64,000 bases of DNA from Paraescarpia echinospica (GCA_020002185.1 CM034531.1:71054049-71118048); one strand, 5' to 3'. Counted from the stretch's first letter, positions 1 through 13,088 are shown. Numbers and translations are program-made. The notes: generated from the sequence alone by a model not told the origin.

Positions 1-639
1 GCCAGGTCAAATAAAGGTAACTGCTGCAAACTTGTCGTGTATTTTTCATGAGAGTGCATTTCATAATAAATGTATATGTTCATTTTAGTTCACAGTTTAG
101 TAAGACAGTGTTTCGTGGCAGGATACAGTAATGTTGAAATCTGTGCGATACTCAGCCACAATGGAATGTCCATCAGGTGTGTTCTTCATGAATATAATAT
201 GGTAATAATATAATAATCTGAGTAAAAAGCATACTGTGTTCGTAGATTACATCCTCGCGCGACAGGGGCGCTGCTGATTACACCAGTCTCAGTGCCCCCG
301 GCAGATCGCCTTGCGGGACTCGGAATATAAGCTAGGCCAATAATATTGCGTGCCGGCAAATTTTCAACCACATGATTTTGGTAATGTTATGTGCAATGTT
401 GGGGGAAGTAGAAGTAATTATTTGAATACACAATACCGTTCAGTCCCTCGTGAGATGTTATGAAATCACTGGCTTCGTCTTAGAATTGAGGTGCGGGTGG
501 GGCGGGTGTCTGCACTGTTCTCACGGGTTGCACAGTTGCGGCGAAGCTAATTTCTAGTTTGAAGCAGCTGACCTCCATAAATTGCGTAGGATATCTGCCA
601 GGGGTAGTGTACGTTGTCATCGACCTGGCTAACGAGGAT

Positions 640-762
640 GATAGAGGGAGAGAGGGAGAGAGGGAGAGAGGGAGAGAGGGAGAGAGGGAGAGAGGGAGAG
701 GGAGAGAGAGAGAGGGAGAGAGGGAGAGAGGGAGAGAGGGAGAGAGGGAGAGAGGGAGAGTT
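640..762 (+). repeat. GGGAGA purine tract, copy 1
   Basis: About 120 bases of nearly pure GGGAGAGA repeats. Long apparent reading frames on either strand here are repeat artefacts. Confidence 0.9.
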
Positions 763-1529
763 ATAGTAAAATAAATAATACATTCAATAAGCACAATGAC
801 TTAACAGCAAGCGGGCATAGTGCCAGATGTGTATTGTAAACCACTTAATGTTGTGCAGTGTGCGGACGTTAAAACGCCTTATACAAAGACTTGGCTTAAG
901 GCGCAGGCAAGTAGTTGACTACGCTATGGTTGCAACAGCAATGCAGGTACATTCAAGTTTAAATAAGTACTCATGTCTATGTTGCACATGTTCACGGCTA
1001 CTGGAAATAATTAAAAATTATATTTATGTAACACAAGAAATAAAAAGAAAGTTCGTAAATGAAGTAGAATTTAAATGTATTTTAATATGTCAAAAATAGC
1101 GATTCAGTATTAAATGAATTCTTTATGATCTTCTATATTCTAGTACATCCTTGAAACAATACACATATAAACGGAAGGTGTAATTGTTTCTGTTTAGCAT
1201 CATATCGAAGAAAATAGCACAATGTGTTAAGGTATATTCTGTGATAACAAATTGAATCATCACTATGAAAATATGAAATATATCACACATGTCTACCAAT
1301 AAATATACACAGTTGAATAGTTGTCTTGTTGAGTGTCCTAACCTACTTATGCAATATGCATCAATACCTTAACAACCAGTTAAATAGAGGCGCTTTGTTG
1401 TGTATAATGTATACCTTATGAAAGTAAAGTATAATTCATCCCTTTAACGATTTACCACATTTACGCAAAACCATATTAATGATACACTATCTTTAATGGG
1501 TGTGTTTTTTGTTTACAACAATATATATA

Positions 1530-1531
1530 TA

Positions 1532-1603
<72 letters not shown>

Positions 1604-1612
1604 CACACACAT
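1530..1612 (+). repeat. AT/GT microsatellite
   Basis: Alternating TA with GTGTGTGT and ACACAC blocks, located in an intron of the integrase gene. The copy 2 equivalent is 27667-27750. Confidence 0.9.
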
Positions 1613-3009
1613 TATGTCAATCTCTTTTCCACATAATAATTGTTTCAGCACGAGTTGGAAGGAAGTGGACGTTGTTTGGGCTACAGGAGCATGACAGTGC
1701 GACTACGCAACCTCCACGGTTTGATGGTGCCAAGGTGTGTCCAGTGTTTAGCAACAACAATTTTATTCAGATAATATTAGCAGTAGTATATATAACACTC
1801 CATATGTTATCCTTCATTTAGTTTAATTACATGTCCACTATGACCACAGGTGTGGTACTATTGGCGGAGATTCTAATGTGGCATAAGACGTACACAGCAA
1901 AAAAGTTTGACATTTTTAATTTTCATCTAATTTTTATCTTTCATTGCAAATAACATGGACATTTTAAATCGTAATATGATCTTATTAGCATAATAACTTA
2001 TATTATCAGTTCCTGCGGCTACTGTCCTGGGATTAAACGAAGTCTTTTGCTACTGTTGCAACACGTGTTCTAAACCTGAGCTGAAACCTTGGTTGTCAGT
2101 CGGACGTAAATGTGAGCGCAAAGTTTGCCGCTACCGTGACAGCACTAATTTTGATGTGTACCTGCTACTGAAGGGCATACTGTAACTAAGTGATGTGAGG
2201 CTCCATCTACATATGTGTGAATTTATTTATGATAGTTTATTTCATTTACAGGGACACGGTAATGTCATTGTTACAAATAATGGACCCAGAAAGGGTATCC
2301 GAGCGAAGGATAAACAGATTTTCCCGGAGGCAATATTATAGCAAAGGCCCAAACTATCTCATTCACATTGATGGGTACGACAAGCTAAAGCCGTTTGGTT
2401 TTGCAATACACGGAGCAATATGCGGGTGAGGCCAGTTTGTTTTTATTGGCATGTTTAATTATGTGTTTATGTAATGACTAACCACGCTGCCCTCTTCTGT
2501 TATCAAATATGTAATTAAAATTTGTTTCACTCAGTAGGTGACGCCACAGTGACAATTTATTTCCTCGTAAGGTTCTTTGCGACAACCAAACCACCCATAC
2601 GCAATAGGCCTAGTGTGTATGGAAAAGTTTTGGGGTGTTTTGGAGTCAGTTTTAATTTTACTTGTAAAGTCAGATGCAAAACAACACTACTTGAATAGTA
2701 ACCTAGTGGTCAGCCGAATACATTGGCTGATAGATATGTGAATAATATATATATATATATATATATGTATATAGTTTTATGTATGCTGTTCAAGTGTGTC
2801 ATGAAATTAAACAAAATGTGCTGATTCAGATTCTCCAGGAAAATACTATGGCTCAAGGTGGGCAGAACCAACAAAGATCCCTATGTTGCGGCTCATCATT
2901 TCATAGAGTTTGTGGAGGACATCAGTGGTAACGTGTTCTTTATTGGCATTTACATATGCAAAATACATGTAAACCACACACACGCACGCACACACTCACT
3001 AGCAATAGC

Positions 3010-3240
3010 ATATGTATGTACGTATGTACGTACGTACGTATGTATGTACGTACGTACGTATGTAAGTATGTACGTATGTACGTATGTACGGATGTACGCA
3101 TGTATGCATGTACGCATGTATGCATGTACGTATGTACGCATGCACGCATGCACGCGTGCACGCATGCACGAATGCACGCATACACGCATGTACGGATGAA
3201 CGTATGTATGTATGTATGTATGTATGTATGTATGTATGAA
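3010..3240 (+). repeat. GTAC/GTAT/GCAT tetranucleotide array
   Basis: Tetranucleotide repeats of the TACG, TATG and CATG types with no stop codons in several frames, in an integrase intron. The shorter copy 2 equivalent is 29145-29335. The apparent proteins rich in C, Y, V, T and H are artefacts. Confidence 0.9.
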
Positions 3241-3464
3241 CAAATAAAGAGTGATGGAATCGTACCACTTAATTGGTGAGATGCGCATGTTACAGCCGTG
3301 CCACGGTGCATCAGGATGGACCGGGGAACTGAGAACGTTTTCATGGAGGACATACAACGAGCCTTCAGATGGGACCACATGGATGGCATGGCGCGAGGCA
3401 GCAGTGTGGTGTATGGGAGTTCCCATAGAAACCAGGTGTCTACACCTAAATAATATAATATATA

Positions 3465-3517
3465 TCTATTTATCTGTCTGTCTGTCCGTCTATCCGTCTG
3501 TCCGTCTGTATGTCCGT

Positions 3518-3551
<34 letters not shown>

Positions 3552-3564
3552 ACCTACATACCTA

Positions 3565-3600
<36 letters not shown>
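3465..3600 (+). repeat. CTGT/CCGT/CTGC/CTAC then TA microsatellite
   Basis: A compound tetranucleotide array that decays into TA repeats, in an integrase intron. The copy 2 equivalent is 29555-29675. Confidence 0.88.
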
Positions 3601-3603
<3 letters not shown>

Positions 3604-4469
3604 TTACATTTTTACATGAGTATGTACCGTATCAAATGTATGCATATTAATACTAATTACCTTCACATGTTTGAATTTTCGATTAGTTGCTTCATAATTA
3701 CAGTGAGAACATGATGTATATTTTAAATGTCTTTTTCAGAGAATTGAACGTTGGTGGCTGTCGCTTCGACGCAGTGGGATGGACTGGTGGATAAATCTGA
3801 TGAAAGACTTCGAGTCTCAATGAATCATTTCAACCGACGATGATATTAAGATGTAAGCAATATTTTGTACATTTCTGAAACAGCGTGATTCTTTGTGCAA
3901 ACGAACGGGGTAACTAACATAAGCAATTCAAAGCAAGGACCCAGAAAGACTAACTTACATAATTGTTTACGCAGTGTTATGTACAGCATGTATTACTTAC
4001 AACAGTTTTTTTTTTAAACAAGACATATGCACAGTATTGGTAGGCCTGATTTAATTCTACAATACAATTCAAGCAGCTTCGTTCATTTCAGGGAGTGCTT
4101 GCGATTTTGCTTCACCCAGCTGATTCAAGTCGACCTCGACCAGATTGCTGGAGAGTGGAATCAGCACCATCTCAGCGTAAGACGCACAAGCGACACGGTC
4201 GTCCGAGGAAAACCAAACCTGCTGTATTTCTTGCCAGAGATTTATGGTAACGTAGCATTTAAATTGATGTACATTAATGCTATGCAATTTGCACACATAC
4301 GTATAAGGCATTTTAAGTTTACCGTGCATATTTGACGTACATATTTAATAATTGTATTCATCCCAAAGATCCCTAGCGGAGTGATAGGAACCTGTTTCTG
4401 AATCACAACAGTACCATTAAGCAAACCAATGTATGTACATCATTACAGTATGTAAAATAAATTGATTAT

Positions 4470-4521
<52 letters not shown>

Positions 4522-4590
4522 TCACACACACACACTCACTCTCCTCTCCCCTCACTCACACCACACACCATACACCACACACCACACACA
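4470..4590 (+). repeat. CT then CA microsatellite
   Basis: Pure CT repeats pass into CA-rich sequence, between integrase exons 7 and 8. The copy 2 equivalent is 30545-30650. Confidence 0.88.
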
Positions 4591-5589
4591 CATGTGAACA
4601 CCTCAGACAAGCTGTGTGTAGTTTTAAACAAGGCTATCATTTTCCAGGCAGCATCGACTTATGCAATGTGTTTATATACAAACGTTGATATTATTACGTT
4701 TACATTGTTGTGTTCCCTACGTTTGATTGAAACATTTGTTCTGTTGCACAATGCACCTTATAAACATTTACTAAGTTGTTCATAACGCTTCAGGTACTGT
4801 CGACTACAAAGTCGAAGTCGACCAGGAAGACATCAGAAACGTGAAGAGGATGTGCAGGAAACCCCGTGATTCAGTCTGCCGCGTTGACACTGAACGAGTC
4901 TTCCAGGGGCTGCTGGATCAACATGGACGAAACAAGCCGCAAGTCGTCCAGGAAGCGATCGAGCTGTACCGATGGCTTGTACCACGTGTCACCGCCTAAG
5001 CGCAATATATGTCATAAGTGGCGAACTTGAACTAGAGGACATGAAGTAACGCTAATGATGACATGTTAAATGTTAATTTGTTTTTGTAAAATGTATCATT
5101 AAACGCTAAACATTTTGCTATGAACAGTGTTGCCAGGTCACATATTTTGTCTGCACAAAGACCCAAAAAATCAAACCCAAACAAACCCACAAAATCGTCA
5201 AGTGGCGCATAAAATTAATTAGAAAATGCACATACAAGTATGTGCAACTAAAACATCCTCACGGGTATTTACGAAGAGAAAACTCATATTCTTCCTCCTT
5301 GAGACACACAATACAACCACGTGACTCTAAATATATGGGGTTAAATCTCATCTCAATCTCAAGCCCCCCACCTAAATATTTCGGTTCAGTCCCCCCAAGT
5401 CCGGTTCCGACGCATATGTATATAACTAAACTATTTTAAGTTGTTTCTTTTATTCACGGGCAGTAGACCCTATGTAAATTGTGACTGGGTTATTCACTAT
5501 AGTTGAGCGCCATCTACGCTTGCATTTTTAATGAATCATTGTTAACATTGCATACACGCACATAGTCACATGCGCACGTTCACTCGCAC

Positions 5590-6529
5590 GCACACTCGCT
5601 ACAGCCTCAATCACGGGGTTTCCTGCACATCCTCTTCATGTGTATGATGTCTTCCTTGTCGACTTCGACTTTGTAGTCTCCAGTAGATATAGCGTTTTAC
5701 ACAAGCTAGTAAATTGTTATAACATACATTGTATAACAGTACAAATGTTTCAATCAAACTTAGGGAAGACAACAACTATATTATCAATATCAATGTTTGT
5801 GTTTAAAAACATTCCTTAAATCGATGCTGTTTGTAGTACAATAACCTTGTCTAAAACTAAACAGAGGTTGTTTGCAAAAATTATTATAGTATCTTATGTT
5901 TAATAAGGTGAAGCTAATTTCCTACTTTACTGTTCATTTGTAAATATAATTTTCTCACCGTATACTAATTGTTCATAATGTACTCTCACTCCTATTTTGC
6001 ATGTTTTAATGACATAGACTATATTCACTTTATTTTACATACTGTAATGATGTACACACATCGGTTTGCTTAATGGTACTGTTGTGACTCAGAAAAAGGT
6101 TCCTATCACTCCGCTAGGGATCTTTGGGATGAATACAATTATTAAATATGTACGTCAAATATGCACGGTAAACTTAAAATGCCTTATACGTATGTGTGCA
6201 AATTGTATAGCATTAATGTACATTAATTTAAATGCTACGTTACCATCAATCTCTGGCAAGAAATACAGCAGGTCTGGTTTTCCTCGGATGACCGTATCGC
6301 TTGTCCGTCTTACGCTCGTTCGATTTTGATAAGTGCCAACTATACTCTGTGTTAATGATTTATCATAAAACGTGCGGTGCAAACAAATTTAACGAATATG
6401 CACAAAGAAGCACGGTGTTTCGTCGATTGAAATGATTCCTTGAGACTCGTAGTATTTCATCGTTCAGTTTTCTAAGAAAGATACTTCTGATATACATCAT
6501 GTTTTCACTGTAATTGTAATTTCACTGTA

Positions 6530-6584
<55 letters not shown>

Positions 6585-6910
6585 CGTGTGATATAATGTG
6601 TTTACGAAAGCAAAACGTGTGATGCTAATTACTATTACCATGCATACCGCTGATACCGTACATACTTATGTGATAATGTAATTTCTCCGTACTTACAATG
6701 AATAAATAATGTAAACCAATACTCATTCAATATTTTTATTGTTGAGATGTATACTCTTGCTTTCTATGGGAACTTCCATAGACAACAACAACATGTTTTG
6801 CGACATATCATCAAGGTGGTCCCATCTGAACGATTGTCCTCCAAAAACACATTCGCCTTTCCTCGTCCCATTCTGATACACCTTAACAGCTATGTTACAC
6901 GGATGTAACA
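5590..6910 (-). pseudogene. Inverted, partial second integrase copy in copy 1
   Basis: On the minus strand this stretch repeats the 3' half of the forward integrase gene in order: exon 5-like (6905-6760, with FRWDHLDDM in place of FRWDHMDGM), a cut-down exon 6 (about 6450-6500), exon 7 with its intron (6310-6070, almost identical to 4200-4430) and the start of exon 8 (5700-5620). The part of exon 6 that codes for RIERWW and the following 15 or so residues is missing, and exon 5 is frameshifted and has lost the MDRGTEN motif. It cannot make an active enzyme. Confidence 0.75.
6530..6583 (+). repeat. AT microsatellite
   Basis: A run of about 25 AT units. In copy 2 it is interrupted (32580-32635). 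Confidence 0.88.
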
Positions 6911-7275
6911 CAACTGAATTTTTTTAGACTAGAGAGCAATGTCGTTTTCTATATGATTCAGCACAAACGAGTATATCAAAATTGTAATTTACACCTGGAA
7001 GTGCCGATGCACTAAAGTGGGGGTTAAGTAGCACTTTCGGTTAATTGTATCTCTTGTCTGGCAAGTGGATTACATGATGTGTCAAAGTCGGTGCGTCTGT
7101 GGAGACGATAATCCCTGGGTCGGGAGCTATAATTAGAACAGCACCACCTCCCAAAATTGCAGCATTGGACTAGAATGATGCTACTTATTTACATCGTCTG
7201 GTCGTAGTTGCGCCTGTGGTTAATTGTGTCTTTGATATGAATAGTCGACACAATTGTTTCTGAACAAGCATAAGC

Positions 7276-7500
7276 ATGAGCCAACTAAGATGGGCAGGAC
7301 TTGTAGAGAAAATGGGAGAAGAACGGATGGCAAAGAGAGCAGATGCACGGAGACTGGAAGGAAAAGGAGGCGAAGAAGAACTAGAATGCGATGGGAAGAC
7401 TATGGAAAAAGAGATTTTGAAGGATTGGGAGAAAGGTGGACAACGAGAGCGAACGATCTGGTGGAGAGAGCTGTGCAGGATCAGCGAGAGAAATAAAAAA
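7276..7500 (+). pseudogene. LINE ORF2 C-terminal remnant in copy 1
   Basis: Read across two frames, the text LRWAGLVEKMGEERMAKRAD followed by TRMRWEDYGKRDFEGLGERW matches the tail that follows the reverse transcriptase in many RTE/Jockey-type LINEs (pattern LRWxGHVxRM...RxRWxDxxxxD). The two frames show at least one indel. It is a short relic inside the transposon and is also present in copy 2. Confidence 0.6.
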
Positions 7501-7559
7501 AAAATCAGACATCGAGCATCGGAATCGAGGCCAGTTTCATCCCTGACAGACAGGGATAT

Positions 7560-7770
7560 ATGAGGAGTTCAAATTCATGTTTGTGGAGAGCCTCAATGTA
7601 GATATTTGGGGGGTGCAAATCGAGGTTTTTGACGAGCCTGAAGATGGAGTTATTTTGGCGAGCCTCAATGGGTGTGCAAATTGTGATGTTGGAGAGCCTT
7701 AATGTGGCTGTTTTGGCGAGCCTCAAGAGGGGGAGTGCAAATCGAGGTTTTGGAGAGCCTCAACCCACTA
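7560..7770 (+). repeat. Degenerate tandem 'GAGCCTCAA...GTGCAAAT' repeats
   Basis: Units of about 35-70 bases share GGCGAGCCTCAA or GGAGAGCCTCAA followed by GTGCAAAT(C/T)G. Copy 2 has the same array at 33616-33826. A looser relative may lie at 36780-36910. No function is evident. Confidence 0.55.
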
Positions 7771-7864
7771 AATATCCACCATGTTCCGACGCCAGTGTTT
7801 TGGGTTTGGCTTTGTTGTCTGGGCTTGAACGAATTCGTGACCTTAGGCAACACACTGGATGCCT

Positions 7865-8342
7865 TTTATGTTCAACGCATGTGTCCATGGTTGATGACTT
7901 TGAGTGTGCGTATACGGTTACACATCTAGTTATTGAGCACAAAAGATTATGCGTTTGTACTTCTAAATATTATGATAGAAGCCTAATGCGATTGAGTTTA
8001 GACTAAGATAAATGGGGACATGCGGGCAATCACTTTATAGAATGTAATCTAGGTTCTCGCACCAAAACCGGAGACCAAAAATGAATTACTTCGTAGCATG
8101 AGGTGTGTACTTCTTCTACCACTCCCCATTTCATTTTTGGTTTCATCTGAATATCCTTGATCGAAAATATAAACGATAATTTATGTACCTCCACACATGA
8201 AAAACAGGGATGTTGATGGCATTTTTCAGTTGAACATTAACCGTAGACTTTGAAGTATACATTTCTTGAATATTTATTCATTAATGACATGATATATTTT
8301 CATAGGTGTACATATCATGTTCATTATGCCTTACATAAATAA

Positions 8343-8380
<38 letters not shown>

Positions 8381-9090
8381 CTATAATAAGTTAGACCCTA
8401 CTAAACTTTAGTGTATTTAGTTTATAATAAAATATCTAAATCGTAAACTAAAATAGTATTGTCTCTAATTATTTTACCAAACCTACATATAAAATGCACA
8501 CACGAGGTAGCGAATCGTTGTTCCTAGAGAGTAGTTTCATTTTTGCTAAGGAATCATCTCGGAACGTCGATGTCCGATATCAAGCGAAATTATTTTTGTT
8601 TGGGGGACGGGGGTCTGAGGCAGTTTCATCTGGCGTCGGACATCGACCGACACTCTTAATTATACTGGTGTCATCATATTAATGTTTAAAAAGATCGTCT
8701 GAGGTGGGTAGGGAGGGGGGCTGAGGCAAGATGAAAGTAATTTCGTCTGATATCGGACATCGACGTTCTGAGATGACCCCTAAGTGAATCGAATTGTAGA
8801 CGCACCGCGCGCACCGTGCACCTCCTAGTAGACCTACTACAAGTTAACTTCCTGTCAATTTCGGCTGTTTATTACGTGGTCTAATAGAGCTGGTAGCCTG
8901 ATTTGAGCGGGCCTATTTATTGACACCGCGTTATTCGTACTTGTATTTCGGCGCAACGCTGCTTTTATGTGCTACTACGGAACCCAGATTAAGTCATTAA
9001 ACATCACTGCATTTGTATCGAAGAACGTCTCACGGAATATGTGTCAGTTTTTTCCAGACATGGAAGTATTGGAGACCGAGGAGTAAATCA
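7865..9090 (+). repeat. Internal direct copy of the left subterminal region (copy 1)
   Basis: The order CATGG(C/T)TGATGA, CGTATACGGTTACA, GTACTTCTTCTACC, ATATCCTTG..AAAATATAAA and AGA(T/C)ATGGAAGTA is shared, in the same orientation, with 24536-25270 near the left end of copy 2. The matching internal block of copy 2 is 33921-35130. The element thus carries its left subterminal block twice. Confidence 0.6.
8549..8780. mobile_element. 232-bp TA-flanked MITE in copy 1
   Basis: The arms ATCATCTCGGAACGTCGATG (from 8553) and its near complement ending at 8776 form a long inverted repeat that continues through GTCCGATATCA and the AATTT motif. TA dinucleotides flank the element at 8547-8548 and 8781-8782. 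Small size, inverted arms and a TA target fit a Tc1/mariner-like MITE; no transposase is encoded. Confidence 0.72.
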
Positions 9091-9734
9091 AGAAGCATAA
9101 ATTATGAAAAGTTTATATTTTAATTTATATAAGGCATAAATAACATGTTTGCATTCTAAACAGATATTATGTCATTAATTAATAAATATAAACAAATAGG
9201 CTTCAAAACTGTTGGTTAATGTTAAACTGAGAAATACCTTAACCATCCCTGGTTCATCGTGTCTGCAGGCACACAAAATAGTGTTTATATTTGCGATCAG
9301 GGATATCCAGATGGAAACAATAATTATTTAACAACTAAACTATTGAATAGATACATATTTCATGTTATAAAGTAATCTATTTCAGTCCCTAGTCTAGTTT
9401 TTGCGATGAGGCTGCCTGCCTGGCACCCGTTTTTGTTTGGCTAAATTCAATCCCAGTAGATGTCCGAGACAATATTTAGAAGTACAATCACATAATCTTT
9501 TGTGCACAATAACTACATGGACTCATTCATGGACACCTTCGTATTCTACATATGGTTCGTGTCTTATTTAATTACTCATATATACTTTATTACTATATGT
9601 TATCGATACATATCATGTATTCTAACTAACCTACTACAACTTAACAGATGTCACATAACGTTGTTTTTTTATAAAACGGTCTGTAAATGTTATATGCAGC
9701 TATAGAAGCATTATTGTGTACCGTGTGAATATGT

Positions 9735-12700
9735 ATGTATATACTGCATTTCATTGCTATGAGCCAATTACGTAATACTACCTTAGGTGATGTACAAGAT
9801 TATGAAACTGGCAATGCTGCAATGCGGAATATAGATCCCGATTGTAATTTACTCACAACAGATAGCTTTGTAAATACTAAATATTATCTTGAGGATGATA
9901 TAAATGAAGTTATAACAAGAAATAATATCTCTGATGAAGAGTTTTCACTTATGCATTTAAATATCCGTAGCTTGCCAAAGAACATTAGCAAATTGGGTGA
10001 TTTCTTGTCACTGATCGATAACAGGTTCTCGGTCATCGGTCTAAGCGAAACTTGGTTACATAATGACAATCTTGATCTGTATGAATTGCCAGAGTACAAA
10101 AGTATACATTTGACTAGGCCCTCCAAGAAGGGAGGTGGTGTATCCTTATATGTTCGTAAGTCCCTTGAGTGTACTGAATTACCAGAAATGAGTGTCATAA
10201 CTGAATATCTGGAATGCGTTTTTATTGAAATCAAGACTCGGTCTAAGACATGCAATAACAAAACAACTGTAGGTGTTGTCTATCGACCACCTAATACAAA
10301 CATTACTGCTTTCACAGAACATGTTATCAATATTATACAAACTCTCAAGGTTGATAATAAACAGTGTTACATAATGGGTGACTTTAACATTAATCTACTT
10401 AATTATGGTAGTCACACGGAAACTCAAGATTACATAGATGCAATGTTCCAACAGGCATTTATACCCCTTATCAGCAAGCCTACTAGAATAACAGCAACAA
10501 CTGCCACTGTCATCGATAATATATACAGCAATGATTTAATTGGTGCAAATTATCAATTGCATGGAATAATATATACAGATATTTCTGACCACCTACCAAT
10601 ATTTTTGCTCACTAAACATACTGATAGCACAAAGGTAGAAATGACAATAGCGACTAGAATATATAATGCGCAGACTACTGCTACATTCAAAGAGAGTATA
10701 GATAAAATATGCTGGCATGACGTTTATGCATGCAGAGATCCACAAGAATGTTATTCTGTATTCATTAATGAGATATTAGTTACATACAATAATTCATTTC
10801 TGTTAGCTAACACAACTATTAGGAAAAGAAAACATAAACCGTGGATTACTATGGGACTCCGACACTCCATTAGAACTAAAAACAAATTGTATATGTATTA
10901 CTTGAAAAAACCGACTGTCTTCAATGAAACTAATTATAAAAGATATAGAAATAAAATAAATTGTCTTATTACTGTAGCAGAAAGAGAATACTATCGACAT
11001 GAGCTTCAACAGCACAAGGGTAATTTAAAAAAAACCTGGATAGTCTTAAAGAGTATTATAGGAAGGAAGGAAGCATTTTTATCTAATGACAAATTACTAA
11101 TTGACGGTAAATTAACAAAAAATAAAAAATGCATAGCTGATACATTTAATGAATATTTTACAAGTATAGGTCCAGAACTGGCTGATAAAATACCAGTCAT
11201 ATCAGAGAGACCTGATGACTACCTCCAAGGAGTCTATAAAAATTCAATGTATTTGTCGCCAACCACACCAGATGAGATAAAGGGAATTATTAAGAATTTT
11301 TAAAACTCTAGTCCTGGATGGGATGGCATAAAACCTATTATTGTCAAACAGGCCTTCTCCAACCTACTTGATCCTTTAAGTTACATTGTAAATTTATCAT
11401 TTGATCAAGGATATGTTCCTGATCAACTAAAAATAGCTGATATAGTTCCTGTTTTTAAAAATGGCGATACATCATTAATTAATAATTACAGGCCTATTTC
11501 TGTCTTGCCTGTATTTTCAAAGGTTTTTGAAAGATTAATGTACAATAGATTAATGAATTACATAATGAAACATAACATCTTGTCTAATTCCCAATTTGGA
11601 TTTAGGAAAGGATATTCTACTGATATGGCTATTTCACTGCTAATTGACAAAATTAGTAAGGCAATTGATACCAAAGAGCACGTAATTGGGTTATTTCTGG
11701 ATTTAGCCAAAGCCTTTGATACCGTTAATCATAATATATTATTGAGACAATTAACACATTATGGAATCAGAGGAAATATACTCCAATGGATTCGTAACTT
11801 TTTAAGTAACAGACAACAACGAGTAAAATTCTATGGAACAAAATCTTCCCTTAAAAACATAACGTGGTGTTCCGCAGGGTTCAATTCTGGGACCTTTACT
11901 CTTTCTTATCTATATAAATGATTTATCTACTTTATCTGACACAACGTTTACCATTATGTTTGCTGATGACACGAGCATCTTTATACAAGGCAACAATATA
12001 GATGAAATGGAAAATGTTTTGAACTCTGAAATAAAAAAACTCTTTATGGCTTAACATTAATAAACTTTCTTTGAATATACAGAAAACTCACACAGTGACC
12101 TTTAGTAATACGATCAGTATAAGAGAGAGGTGTAATAACATTTGCATAGACGGCATACAAATTAACACTGTACATGAGATAAAGTTTTTGGGTTTGCTTA
12201 TAAATAATAAATTGAACTGGAGCACACACATTAAATATATATCAAATAAAATTTCTAAGAATATTGGTATTATAAAAAAGGTGACAAACAAATTAGATAA
12301 CAAATCATTGTTAAACCTGTATTACATGTTTATATACCCATATATTACTTATTGTAATGTCGTCTGGGGAAGGGCCCCGAATATATACCTTGCTAAAATT
12401 CATTTACTCCAAAAACGAGTTTTGCGTGTAATAAGTCATGTAGGATTTATTGATCATACGCAGCCTTTATTTACATATTATCAAATAATGAATATTTATG
12501 ACGTAAATAAATATTTATGTTGTATTCTAATGTACAAGCATAATAGGGGTATGTTGCCAGATATATATCATGATGTATTTGTCCTGCAAATATCCACACA
12601 TAAATATAATACAAGACAGGAAGTAACATATAAAATACCATACTGCAAGACTAATTGTAGACAACTGTCTTTGGCTTATGTTGGTCCTAAAATCTGGAAT

Positions 12701-12793
12701 ACATTTATTACAAATAACTATTTACAATATTGTACATCTATTCATCTGTTCAAACAAAGGACCAAGCGTCTAATTCTAGCAAACATATGCTAA
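9735..12793 (+). pseudogene. LINE ORF2: APE endonuclease plus reverse transcriptase, broken
   Basis: The first frame (9735-11303) holds endonuclease motifs LNIRSLPKN, SETWLHND, GGGVSLYV, VVYRPPN, MGDFNINLL and ISDHLPIF, then a linker. A TAA at 11301 interrupts it just before PGWDGI. Reverse transcriptase motifs follow in order: NNYRPISVLPVFSKVFERLM, QFGFRKGYST, FLDLAKAFDTVNH (catalytic Asp), then after a two-base loss near 11868 the GSILGP motif and MFADDTSIF (the FADD box). A second frameshift near 12035 leads into the C-terminal frame 12071-12793. One stop and two frameshifts mean it cannot mobilise itself. It looks young, because long stretches stay open. Confidence 0.9.
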
Positions 12794-12810
12794 ATGCTGC
12801 TTTAATGTAA

Positions 12811-13015
12811 TTTTGTCATGTTAAGATGTACCCGGTGTTCAGTGTTAGGTACTCGTATAATGTTGTCGTGTTAAGATGTACCTGGTGTTCAGTGTTACAG
12901 TACTCGTGTAATGTTGTCATGTTAAGATGTACCTGGTGTTCAGTGTTACGGTACTCGCATAATGATGTCATGTTAAGATGTACCTGATGTTCAGACTTAC
13001 GGTACTCGTATAATG
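12811..13015 (+). repeat. Four 50-51-bp tandem repeats in the LINE 3' UTR
   Basis: Each unit contains GTTAAGATGTACC(T/C)GGTGTTC, then AGTGTTA and GTACTCG. The array lies between the ORF2 stop codon and the tail. Tandem repeats in the 3' UTR are seen in some CR1-like LINEs; a role in template recognition is only a guess. Confidence 0.8.
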
Positions 13016-13056
13016 CATTATTAAATAAATTGTTAGTTTATTATGAAGATTTTTTT

Positions 13057-13088
<32 letters not shown>

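Larger units (their letters stand above)
827..4999 (+). pseudogene. Integrase-like (DDE) transposase gene of copy 1, broken
   Basis: Eight exons fit GT-AG borders and constant phase: about 827-946, 1649-1734, 2252-2425, 2830-2927, 3296-3435, 3740-3852, 4092-4246 and 4794-4999 (about 363 residues if ATG 827 is used). In order they encode an HTH-like SVRTLKRLIQRLGLRRR, ELEGSGRCLGYRSM with RLRNLHGLMV, then a DPERVSERRINRFSRR arm. Next come HIDGYDKLKPFGFAIHGAI (first Asp), FSRKILWLK, RMDRGTENV (second Asp) and RIERWW (Glu), with a C-terminal RGKPNLLYFLPE part. This is the order of rve/IS3-like integrases found in animal DNA transposons. A TGA at 3821-3823, where copy 2 has GGA, ends the frame just after the Glu motif. 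An extra T near 836 shifts the first exon relative to copy 2. The true first exon is not identified. Confidence 0.8.

Noticed and set aside
2940..3426. Frames rich in Thr-Tyr-His or Cys-Met-Val around 3000-3240
   Set aside because: Tetranucleotide repeats without stop codons, in an integrase intron.
7869..8006. A small gene spanning 7629-8006
   Set aside because: It is a chance frame over degenerate repeats and the internal terminal-repeat copy, with no family features.
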